Assembly (NCBI GenBank): GCA_017311185.1
Contig: JAESUZ010003165.1
Span: forward strand, 1,019,191 to 1,083,190
Source of the DNA: Proteles cristata cristata
Lineage: Eukaryota > Chordata > Mammalia > Carnivora > Hyaenidae
Reading direction: 5' to 3'
DNA: 64,000 nucleotides
Below are positions 1 through 11,190 of this stretch, piece after piece. The notes under the pieces were generated by a model. It had not been told where the DNA came from. It was given only the letters and a program-made list of their open reading frames with translations, and did not search any database. Position 1 is the first letter of the stretch, and the number at the start of each line of letters is the position of its first letter. A program made the position numbers and the translations under genes.

Positions 1-190
1 AATCATGATAAACATTTTGTTGGTTTCGATGACAGAAAAAAAAATCAACTTGTGTATGTATTATAACCAGTACTTGGAATTGGGGGATTTAAAGGATTTG
101 ACTTGAAAGGTTCACACATTCATTTGAGATATTTAATAAATATTACCAAGCACTAGTCTAGGTGCTCTAGTCACAGCTGTGAATAAAATA

Positions 191-776
191 CAATTGTTTC
201 TTGAATAATACAGGTTTAAACTGCATGGGTCCACTTGTGCACAGTTTGTTTATTTTTTTACAGTAAAGTACTATAAATGTATTTTCTCTTCCTTATGCTT
301 TTCTTAATAACATTTTCTTTTCTCTAGCTTACTTCACTGTGAGGATACAGTATATAATACACATAACATAAAAACTACATGTTGACTGACTATTTATGTT
401 ATGGGTAAGGCTTCCAGTCAAAAGCAAGATGTTTAGGAGTGTTTGGGTGGATCAGTTGGTTAGACATCCAGCTTCGTTCAGGTCGCAATGTTGCAGTTCG
501 TGAGTTCAAGCTCTTTGTCAGGCTTTGTGCTGACAGCTCAGAGCCTGGAGCCTGCTTTGGATTCTGTGACTCCTCTCTGCCCCTCCCGCACCCATGTTCT
601 GTCTCTGTCTCTCTCTCTTTTTCTCTTCCCCCCTCTTTTTCTCTCTCTCAAAAATAAATAAACATTTTTTTTAAAGCAGGCTAGTTAAGTTTTGGAGGAG
701 TCAAAGTTCTACGTTTCAATGTTTGACCGTGCAGGAGGTTGGCAGCCCGATCCCTGCATTGTTCAAAGGTCAACTG
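191..776. mobile_element. Tigger/MER8-like DNA transposon remnant, split by a SINE
   Basis: The two ends form imperfect terminal inverted repeats: the left end has CTTGAATAATACAGG and the right end reads, inverted, CAGTTGACCTTTGAACAATGC. The body matches the common nonautonomous mariner/Tigger type. A SINE (435-674) sits inside it. No transposase frame remains. Confidence 0.65.
435..674 (+). repeat. tRNA-Lys SINE (CAN-SINE), diverged
   Basis: Head GTTTGGGTGGATCAGTTGGTT is followed by a decayed B box and CT tract, then AAATAAATAAACATTTTTT. Many substitutions suggest an older copy. Confidence 0.8.
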
Positions 777-1335
777 TCTACTTAAAAATGTTACTACTTT
801 CACATTTGAAAGAATTCTTTCAATAACCAAAATGTCTGGGATAAATTATGAAAGAATACTGAACAAGACCCCTTACTTTCAGCGAATGTCAAAGCAATAG
901 TCACATCCCAGACGATGCGCCAGGGATAGCCGAATTATCTCCAATTTGGAAAGTGATTGACTGAAAACAAAAGAAAAACAGAAGTGGAAACAATCACGCG
1001 TTACAGAAAACCAAAGAAACTACCATGAAAATGGGTAAGGCAATAACCGCACTGGATAGTCCAGGGATGATGGCCATATGAAACTTAAAGCCATGCACCG
1101 ACGAGCAATCCCACAGGGGTCCCCGTATTCATCAGATCCAGGAAGACAAAATTCCAGGGAGGGAATAAAATAAAACAGGAAAACCTAACAGTCATCTGCA
1201 TGTTCCCACAAGGCCTACGTCTGTGGGTTCTCCTGGTGCTTAATCGGTTCTTACTTTGTGTTCGGGCATTCTATTTCTTCTGTTCCATCAGAGCAATCAA
1301 GTTCTGTTGAAATGACTCATATAAACAAAAATCAA
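777..1335. other. intergenic, nothing recognised
   Basis: Mixed-composition DNA with no supported gene. No interspersed repeat could be assigned with confidence. Confidence 0.5.
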
Positions 1336-1533
1336 GGGGCGCCTGGGTGGCTCAGTCGGTTAAGCATCCGACTTGGGCTCAGGTCACGATCTCACGGTTT
1401 GTGGGTTCAAGCCCCGTGTCGAGCTCTGTGCTGACAGCTCAGAGCCTGGAGCCTGTTTCAGATTCTGTGTTTCCCTCTCTCTCTGACCCTCCCCTGCTCA
1501 CACTGTCTCTTTCTCTCTTTCAGGAAAAAAAAA
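1336..1533 (+). repeat. tRNA-Lys SINE
   Basis: Intact head GGGGCGCCTGGGTGGCTCAG, CT tract and short A tail. Flanked by near-identical AAATCAAG / AAATTCAAG target duplications. Confidence 0.92.
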
Positions 1534-3799
1534 TTCAAGAGACCTACACAAACCAGACCAATTATGTCACTTGATTCATTAGTACCTTTCCAGCGGACAA
1601 AATCCTCATGGACATTCAAGACACCCTTCCCCAGAAAACAAAGGGACTTGGATGAGTTTCAGGACGTCTCATTTTCTCATCTAGACCGTGGGAGAGGAAA
1701 GAATCCTCCCGCAGAATGTTATTCCTCGCCTGCACGTACTTACAGTATGTCCAGCACTGTACTAAATGCTGAGGGTCCAGATTTTAAGAAAATCTGCTCA
1801 GTCCCTGTAAGAGCTCATAATGGGGCAACGCTGAGGACTAATTCTAACACGTGATGTGGCGTGTAGGAGGGCCAGGGGAAGCACAGGGGAGAAAGTGATT
1901 ACTCCGTTAGCCCTGGGAGAATGAGTAATGCCTTCTTAGAGATGGTACGTTAGTTGAGTGTAAAGGAGGAGACAGTGGTAAAAATGTATTCTGGGCACAG
2001 CAATAAATAGAAGAGCACAGAGTGCTTAGGGAACAGCGTGTGTTACTATCACTGGTGGGTGAGGCCTTGTCGTTCTAACAAAAGATGACATTGGAAAGGA
2101 AGGCTGGGACCAATTGTTTCAGTCATGGAGACACATGGAAGAGAACGGTATGATCAAACTTGGGTTTTGGAAAGATCTCTCTGGCAGTATTTGCCGGATA
2201 GGGAAGTATGGAAGCATGGACGAAGCGAAGAGGGTATTCCAAAAACACAGGCAAATGCGGTGAAGCAGCCAAGGGAAAGTCAATGCGTTTAGCACCTGTC
2301 CCTGAACATGACTGAGTGCTCAGCTCAAGAAAGCTTCTGTTTTTCTAGGACGGTATTGGATACATGCCAACCGACATTTCGGCGTTGATTCTCTCTTTTC
2401 TCAAATCCATCCAAATAATCAGCAAACACTTAACTTGATATGTGTATCTCTTATTAGGCATTAGACTTCTGTCTCCCCGTGGAACCCGGGAGAAAAAAAT
2501 CTAAATCACTGACGAGGTTTTACGAGAGGACAGCTTATTCTGTATGGAAGTCTAACAGTTGCCTTACCAGATGGATAGGAAACTGGCCTTTTGGTATACC
2601 AGGATTCCTCAGGAGTTTGCGAGTCAAGGGGAATACTGTCTTGGGGGGGGAGGTCGGGAAGGGTGAGTCAAATTTAGACTATGATGGTTAAACACCAGCT
2701 TGAAGAAACCAGAGTTTCTTGAACAGCTAAGAACCAAGTTTGAGCAATTTTATAATCCATCAAAAAGAATATGGAGACTTTTACTAAAACCCAACAGGAT
2801 TTGGGGTCCCCAGTTACATAGGAAAAGATAATTTATCTATTAAGTATTTTTACACACATCTATAAGCCTGAACCCTACTGTATTCTAATTAAGCAATTCA
2901 GATACTGCAAAACTGATGTCCCGCCAGAAGGCTACATTTCAGGTGTGGAACAAGAATGCTCTTCCTAAATAATCAACAAATAGCTTCAGTTTCAGATCCT
3001 AAAATACATGTGCTTTTGAGGCCACTGAACTCGCTATATAGAAAGTTACATACTAGGAATTTTTATCTGCTGCTATAACTTTTCAAAAATCCATCAATTT
3101 ATAAGGCAAATCCGTTTCCATTGCTTCTAAAATGACCACAAGTGACTTATTTTATAACGTTTTCATTTTATGCTAAATTAAACTAAAGCTAAAATTGTAT
3201 AGTGTTTTAGTTTTTAAAGAAAATTCTAAAAACAGAGTAGGAGTTCTTTCAAAAGCAGAAGCAAGGGAGGGAATCAACAGGAAACCTTGTTTGTTAGTAA
3301 CAGCAAGCAAGCGGATGTAATAAAGCGAACAACTTCTAACTAAACGGCCACATACCTGGTATAAGTGGGGAAGCCTTTTCCTTTGGGAAGAGAAATACTG
3401 GAGATTCCTACCAGTGCTGTGCATTAAGTGGGGCAGCTGTGATTTTTCCTTCTTCCAAGCTTTGCCAAGTTTACAAGCTCCTGACGTGTACAAAGGACAA
3501 AGTATCACTAGCTTTTCAAAACCAGAAAGTCCACAGTAACATGCTAATTAAACCTAGGCTGAAGCAAAAGAAAGACGAAAGAAAATTTAACATCTCTAAG
3601 AGACAAGTATAGAGTTTTTGGAGCTTTTTAAAAAAGCCCTGGAAACCAGCAGAGACTAAGAATAAATTGGAGCCAGTTAGCCAAGAAAAAGAAAGAAACT
3701 GAATAGCAATTAAAAAAAAATAAGGTAATGAAGAAGATACATAAAAAGGTTTTCATTTTCCAGATTTTATTCCAAGTTGCTGTCTTTAAAGCAGTGGTA
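1534..3799. other. intergenic; ancient repeat traces only
   Basis: No gene is supported. The block at about 1975-2310 (with AAAGATCTCTCTGGCAG) resembles a degenerate mammalian repeat also seen near 48.6-49.3 kb; family not assigned. Short open frames here are chance. Confidence 0.5.
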
Positions 3800-3977
3800 T
3801 TAATCAATTAATTAAGTAATTAACTAATTAATTTGAGAGGAGGGAATGAGCGCATGTGCACGTGAGAGCGAGGAGGGGTTAGAGGGAGACGCGGATTTGG
3901 GGCTGGAACCCAGGATCCATGAGATCAGGACCTGGTTGGAGTCAGTCGAGTAACCAACGGAGCCACCCGGGCGCCCC
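3800..3977 (-). repeat. tRNA-Lys SINE, diverged and truncated
   Basis: The antisense head GAGCCACCCGGGCGCCCC is at the right end. The short TAAAG(C)AGTGGT / TAAAGTGGTGGT flanks look like a decayed target duplication. Confidence 0.75.
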
Positions 3978-4229
3978 TAAAGTGGTGGTTTTTAGATACA
4001 GCACTTTTCTGTAAGTGACGTGTCATGCATCCTTGACGACCTTGAAGTGAAATGTATAATAACTGACCCACAGATGTAATTTTCAAAATTGTGATATGGC
4101 TGTAAATGTAACGTAAAGGAGAAGTGAAGAGAGGTAATTAACAGCCTCAGTTTCCTCACACGTGGTGAATAACAGCTCCATCCAGGCTTGATGGCTTCCA
4201 GTCGGTAAATCTGTGAAGGCCACTGTGAG

Positions 4230-4395
4230 GGAAAGATCCTTTTGACACGCAGTTAGCGCTTTAGAGTTTCCAAAGGGCTCTCAAGTCTATATTATCTCAT
4301 CTGGCTTGGAGGTACGGGGAGAAAGACATTGCACGCCGAGAGTTTACTCCAGTGCCTGGAACATACGAAGCCCTCAATAAATGATTGTTATGTCT
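4230..4395. repeat. MIR/L2-type fragments
   Basis: AGCGCTTTAGAGTTTCC with ATATTATCTCATCTGGC matches the antisense MIR core. CAGTGCCTGGAACATACG with CCTCAATAAATGATTG matches the sense 3' end of MIR or L2. Both are short. Confidence 0.5.
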
Positions 4396-4639
4396 ACTAC
4401 AGACATAGACTGATACCTAAGGTACATTTTAAACTGAACAGACAAAGCTGCTTTTTGCATATTTGGTATGATTTCATGTTAGCAGGGATTTTGTTTTGCA
4501 CGCCAAGATACCCTCTCTGAAAGTACTATGTATTCAAAACGTATCTATCAAAGCAATGAATTTCTATGAAATACAGTTGTGCCATTTGCTAGTATGTACC
4601 TAGAAAGATTCTGGAGGATTCCGGAGGGGTGGCTACTCA

Positions 4640-5234
4640 CTTTGCTTGGGCGGCCACAACAAGATATCACAGACTAGGGGTGCCTGGGTGGCTTAGTCGG
4701 TTAAGCGTCCGACTTTCGCTTAGGTCATGATCTCGCGGTTCGTGGGTTCGAGCCCCGCGTCGGGCTCTGTGCTGACTGCCAGCTCGGAGCCTGGAGCCTG
4801 TTTCAGAGTCTGTGACTCCTTCTCTCTGACCCTCTCCTGCTCACACTGTCTCTCTCTCTCTCCCCTAGGGAAAAAAAAAAAAGATATCACAGACTGGGTG
4901 GCTTAAACAACAGACTTATTTTCTCATAGTTCTGGGTCAAGATCAGGAAGTCAGCAGGTATGGTTCCTTTGGGAGCCTCTCTCCTTGGCTTGCAGATGAC
5001 AGGCTTCTCCAGTGTCCTCATGTGGTCTTCCCTCCGTCTCTCCTCATGTGTCCAGATTTCGTCTTCTTATAAGGATAGTGGTCAGACTGGATTAGGGCCC
5101 ACCCTACCAGCCTCATTTTAAATTAATTACTTCTCTAAAGGACGTGTCTCCGAATACAGTCACATTCTGAGAGAGATTCTAGAAGCTAAGGTTTCAAAGC
5201 GAATTTCAGGGGGAACCAGTTCAGTCCATAACAG
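4640..5234 (-). mobile_element. MLT1-like ERVL-MaLR LTR, antisense, interrupted by a SINE
   Basis: Antisense landmarks in order: CACAGACTGGGTGGCTTAAAC, TCTCATAGTTCTGGGTCAAG, CCTCATGTGGTC, and a right end CAGTCCATAACAG. No internal viral genes are adjacent, so this is a solo LTR remnant of an ancient retrovirus-like element. Confidence 0.75.
4676..4880 (+). repeat. tRNA-Lys SINE inside the MLT1-like LTR
   Basis: Flanked by a perfect 15-bp target duplication AAGATATCACAGACT (4661-4675 and 4881-4895). The clean duplication and near-intact head mark a fairly young insertion. Confidence 0.95.
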
Positions 5235-5518
5235 GTAGCAGGGTGGAAGACTTACTTTTCCTAAATACTATGTTCTACATTGTTTCTGTAATGTTTAAAT
5301 ACTTTACAAGGAACCGTATTATTTTATGATTTGGAAAATCAATACCGTTGAACACCTCTCTTTTGTGTGTGCATGTTTAGTAAATAATTATATTCTATTT
5401 TTCCTTCTGATTTTTATTTGAATTCTAGATAATTTTTAATAATTCATTCTAAATAAATTTGAACGTTTTTATTCTAATAAATTTTAGTAATTATTTAATT
5501 CTAAATAAATTCTAATAT

Positions 5519-5732
5519 ATTTTTAAAAACTGTTTTTTATTTATTTCTGAGAGAGAGAGAGACAGCGTGAGCCAGGGAGGATCAAAGAGAGAGGGAGACA
5601 CAGAATCTGAAGCAGGCTCCAGGCTCTGAGCTGTCAGCACAGAGCCAGACGCGGGGCTCGAGCCCACAAACTGTGAGATCATGACCTGAGCTGAAGTCGG
5701 ACGCTCAACCGACTGAGCCACCCAGGCGCCCC
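5519..5732 (-). repeat. tRNA-Lys SINE
   Basis: Bounded by a 13-bp duplication TAAATTCTAATAT (5506-5518 and 5733-5745). The antisense head ends GAGCCACCCAGGCGCCCC. Confidence 0.94.
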
Positions 5733-5745
5733 TAAATTCTAATAT

Positions 5746-5870
5746 TTTTAATTTAAATTCTAGTTAACCTACAGTGTAATACTGGCTTCAGGAGTAGAAT
5801 TTAGTGATTCATCACTATCCATAACATCCAGTATTCGTTAGATTCTAAGCTTAGGTGATGATAAACAGGT
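5746..5870 (-). mobile_element. carnivoran L1 3' UTR fragment, antisense
   Basis: Contains CTAGTTAACCTACAGTGTAA and GTAGAATTTAGTGATTCATC. The same L1 3' sequence recurs near 30.36 kb and at the right edge of the window. Confidence 0.65.
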
Positions 5871-5889
5871 TTTTCATTTATGTGCATGT

Positions 5890-6075
5890 CTCCTGGGGCA
5901 TTTGCAAGTCGTGGGGGATGCAGGGTAATTCTTTGCTGTGAAGGATCAACCCGGGCATTGCGCATTGCGGGATGTAAGGCACCCTATTACCAGTAGTACC
6001 CGCCCCCCATCCCATTGACAATCAAAACATGTTCCCAAAGTTTCCAAAAGCTTCCCTATTGATCATCACCACTTT
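5890..6075 (-). mobile_element. MER5-type hAT-Charlie DNA transposon remnant
   Basis: Antisense blocks GTAATTCTTTGCTGTG, GCATTGCGGGATGTAAGGCA and CCAGTAGTACCC follow the MER5A order. Nonautonomous; no coding capacity. Confidence 0.7.
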
Positions 6076-6344
6076 AAAGTATTATTTTATATTAATATTT
6101 GTAAATCTTTAAAGAATTTTCTTTTTTTTTCTCTATGTAGCCAGCCTTCTCCTCTCCCCCCATCCCGCCCTCGCTTAAAAAAAAAAAAAAATAACAGAGG
6201 AAGAAATCATGCTAATTACCTTTAGCCATGCCAGTGGGGAGCTCGGCTGAGTCTGAATCCTGGCAGATAGCTAATGCTGTCTAATGACAGTTAAACCCCT
6301 TGCCGCAGTTTACCCAAATTGCAGGCACGATGTTCAGGAGAAAA

Positions 6345-6510
6345 TGAAATTAGTAGCAAATGAGTAGCACTCCAGATGTGCCAGGTACTGTCCCAAATGC
6401 TCTGCACATTCGATTTCACTTATTCTCTTCAACAACCCTATGAGGCAGCACTATTATTTGACAGCGACGAATCAGGCACAGGAAGATGAAGGGACAATGT
6501 GGTTTCAGGG
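6345..6510 (-). repeat. MIR, antisense
   Basis: GTGCCAGGTACTGTCCCAAA, then CAACAACCCTATGAGGCAGC, then ATCAGGCACAGGAAGA in MIR order. A second weaker MIR-like piece follows at about 6570-6680 (CCTCCATTTTACAGATTTGG). Confidence 0.75.
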
Positions 6511-6689
6511 CTGCCGTCTGGACTCACCAGGATGCGAGCTCCCCTTACTCTTTACTGGATATTCAACACAGAGGAAGCACTTTACTTACGTTATGGGATG
6601 TGAGGGAAACAGTAAAATTGCTACCATTACCTCCATTTTACAGATTTGGAAAGTAAGAGTCTCAACTCTCTTTGCGGAAGCGGACAGCA

Positions 6690-7210
6690 TGCACGCTATG
6701 GTTTGTTAACACGCACAAAAATAATGGCAAATTTAGTCAGTTGCTGCCATAATCCAATCAACTTGCAGAACCAAGGGAACTGACATAAATATATATATTC
6801 TCTTCCAAATCTATTTAAGTTAGCAGTCGGTCACTTCTTGTTGGATTTTTTGAGGTTCTGAGTATCTTATCATCGGGTAGGATGTATCATGTGGAAGTGA
6901 TTCATATGTATGATATTGGTTTCCCCCAGGAAGTAATAAAAAAGTAACTCAATTGGGCTAACAGGAATTCCAGTTTTGTGGACTAATCCTTTTATTTGAA
7001 AACAGAAGCAATATTGTGACAAGTCCAATAAAACACTTCTTTATTTTTTGTTTGTTTTATTTTGTTAAGAGAAGACAGTCCCAGAGATTTTTAAAGCCAA
7101 TGTACTCATGCTACTGAGGATGTACCTACATTCTTGGGCCACTATCCAGTCAGTGTAATTGTGAGTATCAGCTAAGACACAACCTTACAAGAGCTGTTAG
7201 AAAATGCCCT
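6690..7210. other. intergenic, nothing recognised
   Basis: AT-rich DNA with no supported gene and no confident repeat assignment. Confidence 0.5.
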
Positions 7211-7420
7211 GGGGCAACTGGGTGGCTCATTCCACTGAGCATCTGACTTTGGCTCAGGTCATGATCTCACAGTTTGTGAGTTCCAGCCCTGCACTGGGCT
7301 CTCCGCTGTCAGCATGGCGCCTGTTTGGATCCTCTGTCCCTCTTTCTCTCTGCCCTCTCTGCCCCTCCCCCATTCTTTCTCTTTCAAAAATAAACAAATA
7401 TTAAAAAAAGAAAAGAAAAG
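7211..7420 (+). repeat. tRNA-Lys SINE, diverged
   Basis: Head GGGGCAACTGGGTGGCTCAT, decayed B box, CT tract, AAAAATAAACAAATATTAAAA tail. Confidence 0.85.
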
Positions 7421-7989
7421 GCACTAAAGGCAAATAGGAATGGCTTCTAGCATATTCATACCCCCTTTCTCTTCCATTGGGGTTTAAGGTTGATTATGTA
7501 TACCTCAAGAAATAAATTTCAGGTTTTGATATCATTGAAAAAAATTATAAACTTAATACATTTTTCTGATTTATTGTTATATGCTACCTCACCAGATCGT
7601 TGTCTGGGGATCTTTTTCTGGTTTGAATTAAATGCATTTGCTTTTTTCTCCAGATTTTGATTTTCAAGATAAAACACATACGGTTCCTTAAAAATGAAGA
7701 GTTTTCCACATATTTTTCTTTTCTTATCATAAAACAGTACAACATAAAAGAGAATTCTGACAAAGGAAAAAAAAAACATTCCTCTAATCCTACCACATTA
7801 ATACATCACTATATCTGAGAATAATCTTCCAGTTTTTATCTGTAAAATGCGTATTTGTAAACGTAATTTGTCCACATAGGTCTGCAACATTTTACAGTGG
7901 CTTTCACTCACAAATACCCCATAAGTATCTCCTTTGTTTCTCGTTATGATAACCTGTGATGGGTGTGTAACACTTCTGTGAATACACGG

Positions 7990-8260
7990 ATTATAATTCC
8001 CTTAGCCTTTCTTTTACGGCTGCTCACTTAGTTTGTTTCTAATTATTCTCTGTTCTAGATGGACTGTGGCCACGAGCATCTTTGTGCTGAGTTTTTACTA
8101 CCTGTTCAATTACTTCCTTAGATCAGATCCTAGAAGTAGGGTATTTTTGATTTGATACATACCCCCCTATATCAGACGAAAAGCTGTACTGATCTTGAAC
8201 GTGCTTGGCAGCCTCTCCACTCATTTCTTGCATGGACGGAACAGCATCTGTTAGTGGCCG
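7990..8260 (-). mobile_element. probable old L1 3' region, antisense
   Basis: CACGAGCATCTTTGTGCTGA, CAATTACTTCCTTAGATC and CCTAGAAGTAGGGTAT follow the order of a common L1M 3' end in antisense. Heavily decayed. Confidence 0.5.
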
Positions 8261-9249
8261 CTTACTACTCTGCCTGACCTTTCTCCAGTCGTCCCTTGGT
8301 TACTTCCTTGGCGACAGCAGTACCTGTGATGAGGTCAGGAGTCTCATGTTCACACAAAGGAGGTAGAGCCTGTGAGCGGCTGAGTGAACATGGATCACAT
8401 CTCTGACCTCGGTGCTGCTGCTACCTTCATGAAGGCAGTCCTTTGTCCTTGCACACGGGCAGAAGTAAAAATGGCCTCTGAGCTGACAAATGGGGTCATA
8501 GTTGTGATGAACACTGCCAGAATGCTGACTTCATATGGACCTCATACAGTCTAGAAGAAGATTAAAACACAGGCTAATAATACATTATTTGGCATCTTGA
8601 ATAGCAAAACAAAATGATTTCAAATGACAGTAGTTTGATCGGCTCCCACTTGGGATTTAATGTTTAAGTGCGTTAAATGGGTTTACTTTCCACAATCAAC
8701 TCCATGACAGTAACGTCTACTACAGATCAAACATTTATGGTTAGTTTGTAATAAGTAAATGGCTTATCATTGAAGGTTCCTAAAGCATGACTTGATGTTT
8801 TACAGTATAGTTTGTAATCACAAATAAGAGTCCCTGGTCGTTTTGGGATCTGATTTGGAAAGAAATGATTTGCAATGTTTCCAAAGAAAAAATGTAACAT
8901 CTTTTATTTTCTGGTTATTTATATGATACCCTGATTTCAGCTCAGTTTTGCTTTATCGGCAAGGACTGTCAGTACTATTGTTGTGAGATCACTCTTATTT
9001 CATTGTTATAGAAGTTTTGACAAGTTATTTATATTTTGTGCTAAAAAATGTCTTATAGAACTTACATACTTATTTCGTAAGTAACAAAGCAATACTACAT
9101 AATGGTGACTAGGGGCCTCCTAAGGAAACAGGATTAATGGCAGCTGGAAAGAGTTATATTTGATGTGAGGAAAACCTATTTGGCCGTAGATTTATTGACT
9201 TAAAAAAAGGGCTGTGACATATTTGATATGTTAACAAAGTTGTCGTCTC
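8261..9249. other. intergenic, nothing recognised
   Basis: No open frame of interest and no repeat I can name. The flanking 7421-7989 stretch is similar, AT-rich and empty. Confidence 0.5.
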
Positions 9250-9260
9250 TCCCTACCTTT

Positions 9261-9489
9261 TTTTTTTATTTTTTTTTTTATTTATTTTTAGGAGAGAGAG
9301 AGAGAGAGAGAGAGAGACAGCGTGAGCAGGGGAGGGTCAGAGAGAGAAGGAGTCGCAGACTGAAACAGGCTCCAGGCTCCGAGCTGGCCGTCAGCACAGA
9401 GCCCGGCGCGGGGCTCGAACCCACGAACCGCGAGATCATGACCTGAGCGAAAGTCGGACGCTCAACCGGCTGAGCCCCCCAGGCGCCCT
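9261..9489 (-). repeat. tRNA-Lys SINE
   Basis: Duplicated target TCCCTACCTTT on both sides (9250-9260 and 9490-9500). Long T run plus (GA)n at the left end, head at the right. Confidence 0.93.
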
Positions 9490-9525
9490 TCCCTACCTTT
9501 AAATCCTGAGAAGTTGTGTTTGTGT

Positions 9526-9640
9526 ATAAGACAAAGAGACAGAGATAGAGATGAGATAGAGATAAAGATAGAGAGCTGGAGAGAGAGAAATAGAGGTAGA
9601 GAGGTAGAGACAGAGAGAGAAGAGAAAGAGAGAGATTAAG
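9526..9640. repeat. purine-rich GAGATA/GAGA simple repeat
   Basis: About 115 bp of almost pure purine on the plus strand built from AGAGAT, AGAGAC and GAGA units. No SINE head adjoins it, so it is a separate low-complexity tract. Confidence 0.85.
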
Positions 9641-9869
9641 ATTGTTTGAAACGCTTTAGGCACAGCCCTGACAAAATAGATACTTCGAGCATGTGAAATT
9701 ACAATTTTATATCACTTCTGATTACAAGCCAGACACATTGCGTTCTAGATATTTGATTTTAGGCCTCAGGGATTTGGAGAATAAAAGGTGCTTTTTCCTG
9801 TGAACAGGTTTCCTTACGATTGGCTATTCTGATTTAGAAAAAAATCTTAGCCTGGAATTAAAAAGGTGG

Positions 9870-10095
9870 GGGCGCCCGCGTTTCTTGAGTTTCTTGACAG
9901 ACTCCAGAAAACTCTCCCTACTCACGCAGTGTTAGGAACGACTCCATCTGTTTGGCCTGCCTGGCTTCAGGGATAACGGTCAGGGGCTGGTCCCTGTGAG
10001 GAGCGGGCTGCACAGCGCCGCCCAGCGGCCGGCCGCTTCAGCCGCGCCTTGCACATCAGGATCCAGGCGCGGATGGGCTCGGTCTCAGAGGTGAA
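9870..10095. promoter_or_regulatory. small CpG-rich patch with CTCF-like motif
   Basis: GC- and CpG-rich DNA in an AT-rich setting, with GCCGCCCAGCGGCCGGCCGC. On the minus strand 10028-10013 reads CCGCTGGGCGGCGCTG, close to a CTCF core. No long frame or exon was recognised. Could be a regulatory element or an unannotated first exon. Confidence 0.4.
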
Positions 10096-10300
10096 TTGCG
10101 TGAAAAGAACAAGGATTCAACTTCCGCAGGACTGAATCCGTCGCAGGGAGGTCATGTCATACTCTGTGAACATTCCTTCTGGAGAGATCACACTATAGGG
10201 CTAAGGAAATAAAGTTCGGCGTATGTTAAGGACACTTGGCTCTTTTTAGCTGATCTCGAGGAATGCAGTGAGCCAACACTGTTTTTAAAAGCTAAATAGG

Positions 10301-10515
10301 GGGGCGCCTGGGTGGCTTAGTCGGTTAAGCGTCCGACTTTCGCTCAGGTCATGATCTCGCGGTTCGTGGGTTCGAGCCCCTCGTCGGGCTCTGTGCTGAC
10401 TGCCAGCCCAGAGCCTGGAGCCTGCTTCAGTCTATGACTCCCTCTCTCTCTGACCCTTCCCTGCTCACGCTGTCTCTCTCTCTCTCCTAAAAATAAATAA
10501 AACATTAAAAAAAAA
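10301..10515 (+). repeat. tRNA-Lys SINE, young
   Basis: Near-consensus copy flanked by AAAAGCTAAATAGG (10287-10300 and 10516-10529). Confidence 0.95.
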
Positions 10516-10529
10516 AAAAGCTAAATAGG

Positions 10530-11004
10530 AATTTAGAAAGCTCAAGAAACATTATCACAAAACAGGTGGCACGAATTGACCTCTCTGTGAGAAGTGTAGC
10601 GAGCCTAAGGAGTCCAAGGAGGAGTGAGTTTCTGAATGTGATAAGCACAGCTTTCTGTATCAATCCCTAAAGATTCTCTCCTCTCCACCCCACCCAGGTC
10701 GGGAAATGGGTTTTTTTGTTTTTGTTTTTGTTTTTTTCTCTAGATATATAGCAAACAGATTTCTGGTAACTTTTTCATTCTTTGGAGCTGCTGATTATTA
10801 CGCAACATTTTATTATAAGGATAATACTTGCTGACTGGACATTTGAAAACTGCAGAAAAGTAGAAATTAACAGTGAGGGGAAATATAGCCTAGAGTCCCT
10901 CTGTTAAACATGGCCCCTGCTACCGGGTTATTATTCGGCACACATCTACCCTGAGCACAAACTGCGGACCTAGATTTGCCTTGCTTTGCATCTCAACTGG
11001 GCCA
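10530..11004. other. intergenic, nothing recognised
   Basis: Contains a (T)nG-rich run near 10.71 kb. No gene or named repeat is supported. Confidence 0.5.
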
Positions 11005-11190
11005 TTTAGGAACTGTGAAGTGGAAAAGCTGCTACGTCTTCTCAGTGCCCCAGTTTCCTCATCGCTAGGATGGGGATAATTAATAGCTCTGTTGCGTGGG
11101 GCTGTTATGAGAGCGAAGCAAATTAATATATGCCACGTCTGCACAACAGTGCCCGTAGCCTGTACATTGCAAACACCGTATTTGTTAGCC
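11005..11190 (+). repeat. MIR, sense
   Basis: CCCAGTTTCCTCATCGCTAG, ATGGGGATAATTAATAGCT, GGGGCTGTTATGAGAGCGAA keep the MIR core order. Confidence 0.75.

Noticed and set aside
1347..1574. Recurrent short frames beginning MAQSVK.PT.AQVMIS, seen at many sites in both strands
   Set aside because: Translation of the tRNA-Lys SINE head and body, not a protein family.
4677..4760. Possible functional tRNA genes at the many GGTTCGAGCCC B boxes
   Set aside because: The heads are tRNA-Lys-like but lack a proper acceptor-stem partner and continue into the SINE body. They are SINE promoters, not tRNA genes.
4671..4900. Shared GGGTGGCTTA between the SINE head and the MLT1-like LTR at the insertion site
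   Set aside because: Looks like a hybrid element, but the exact 15-bp duplication shows a simple insertion. The shared decamer is coincidence.
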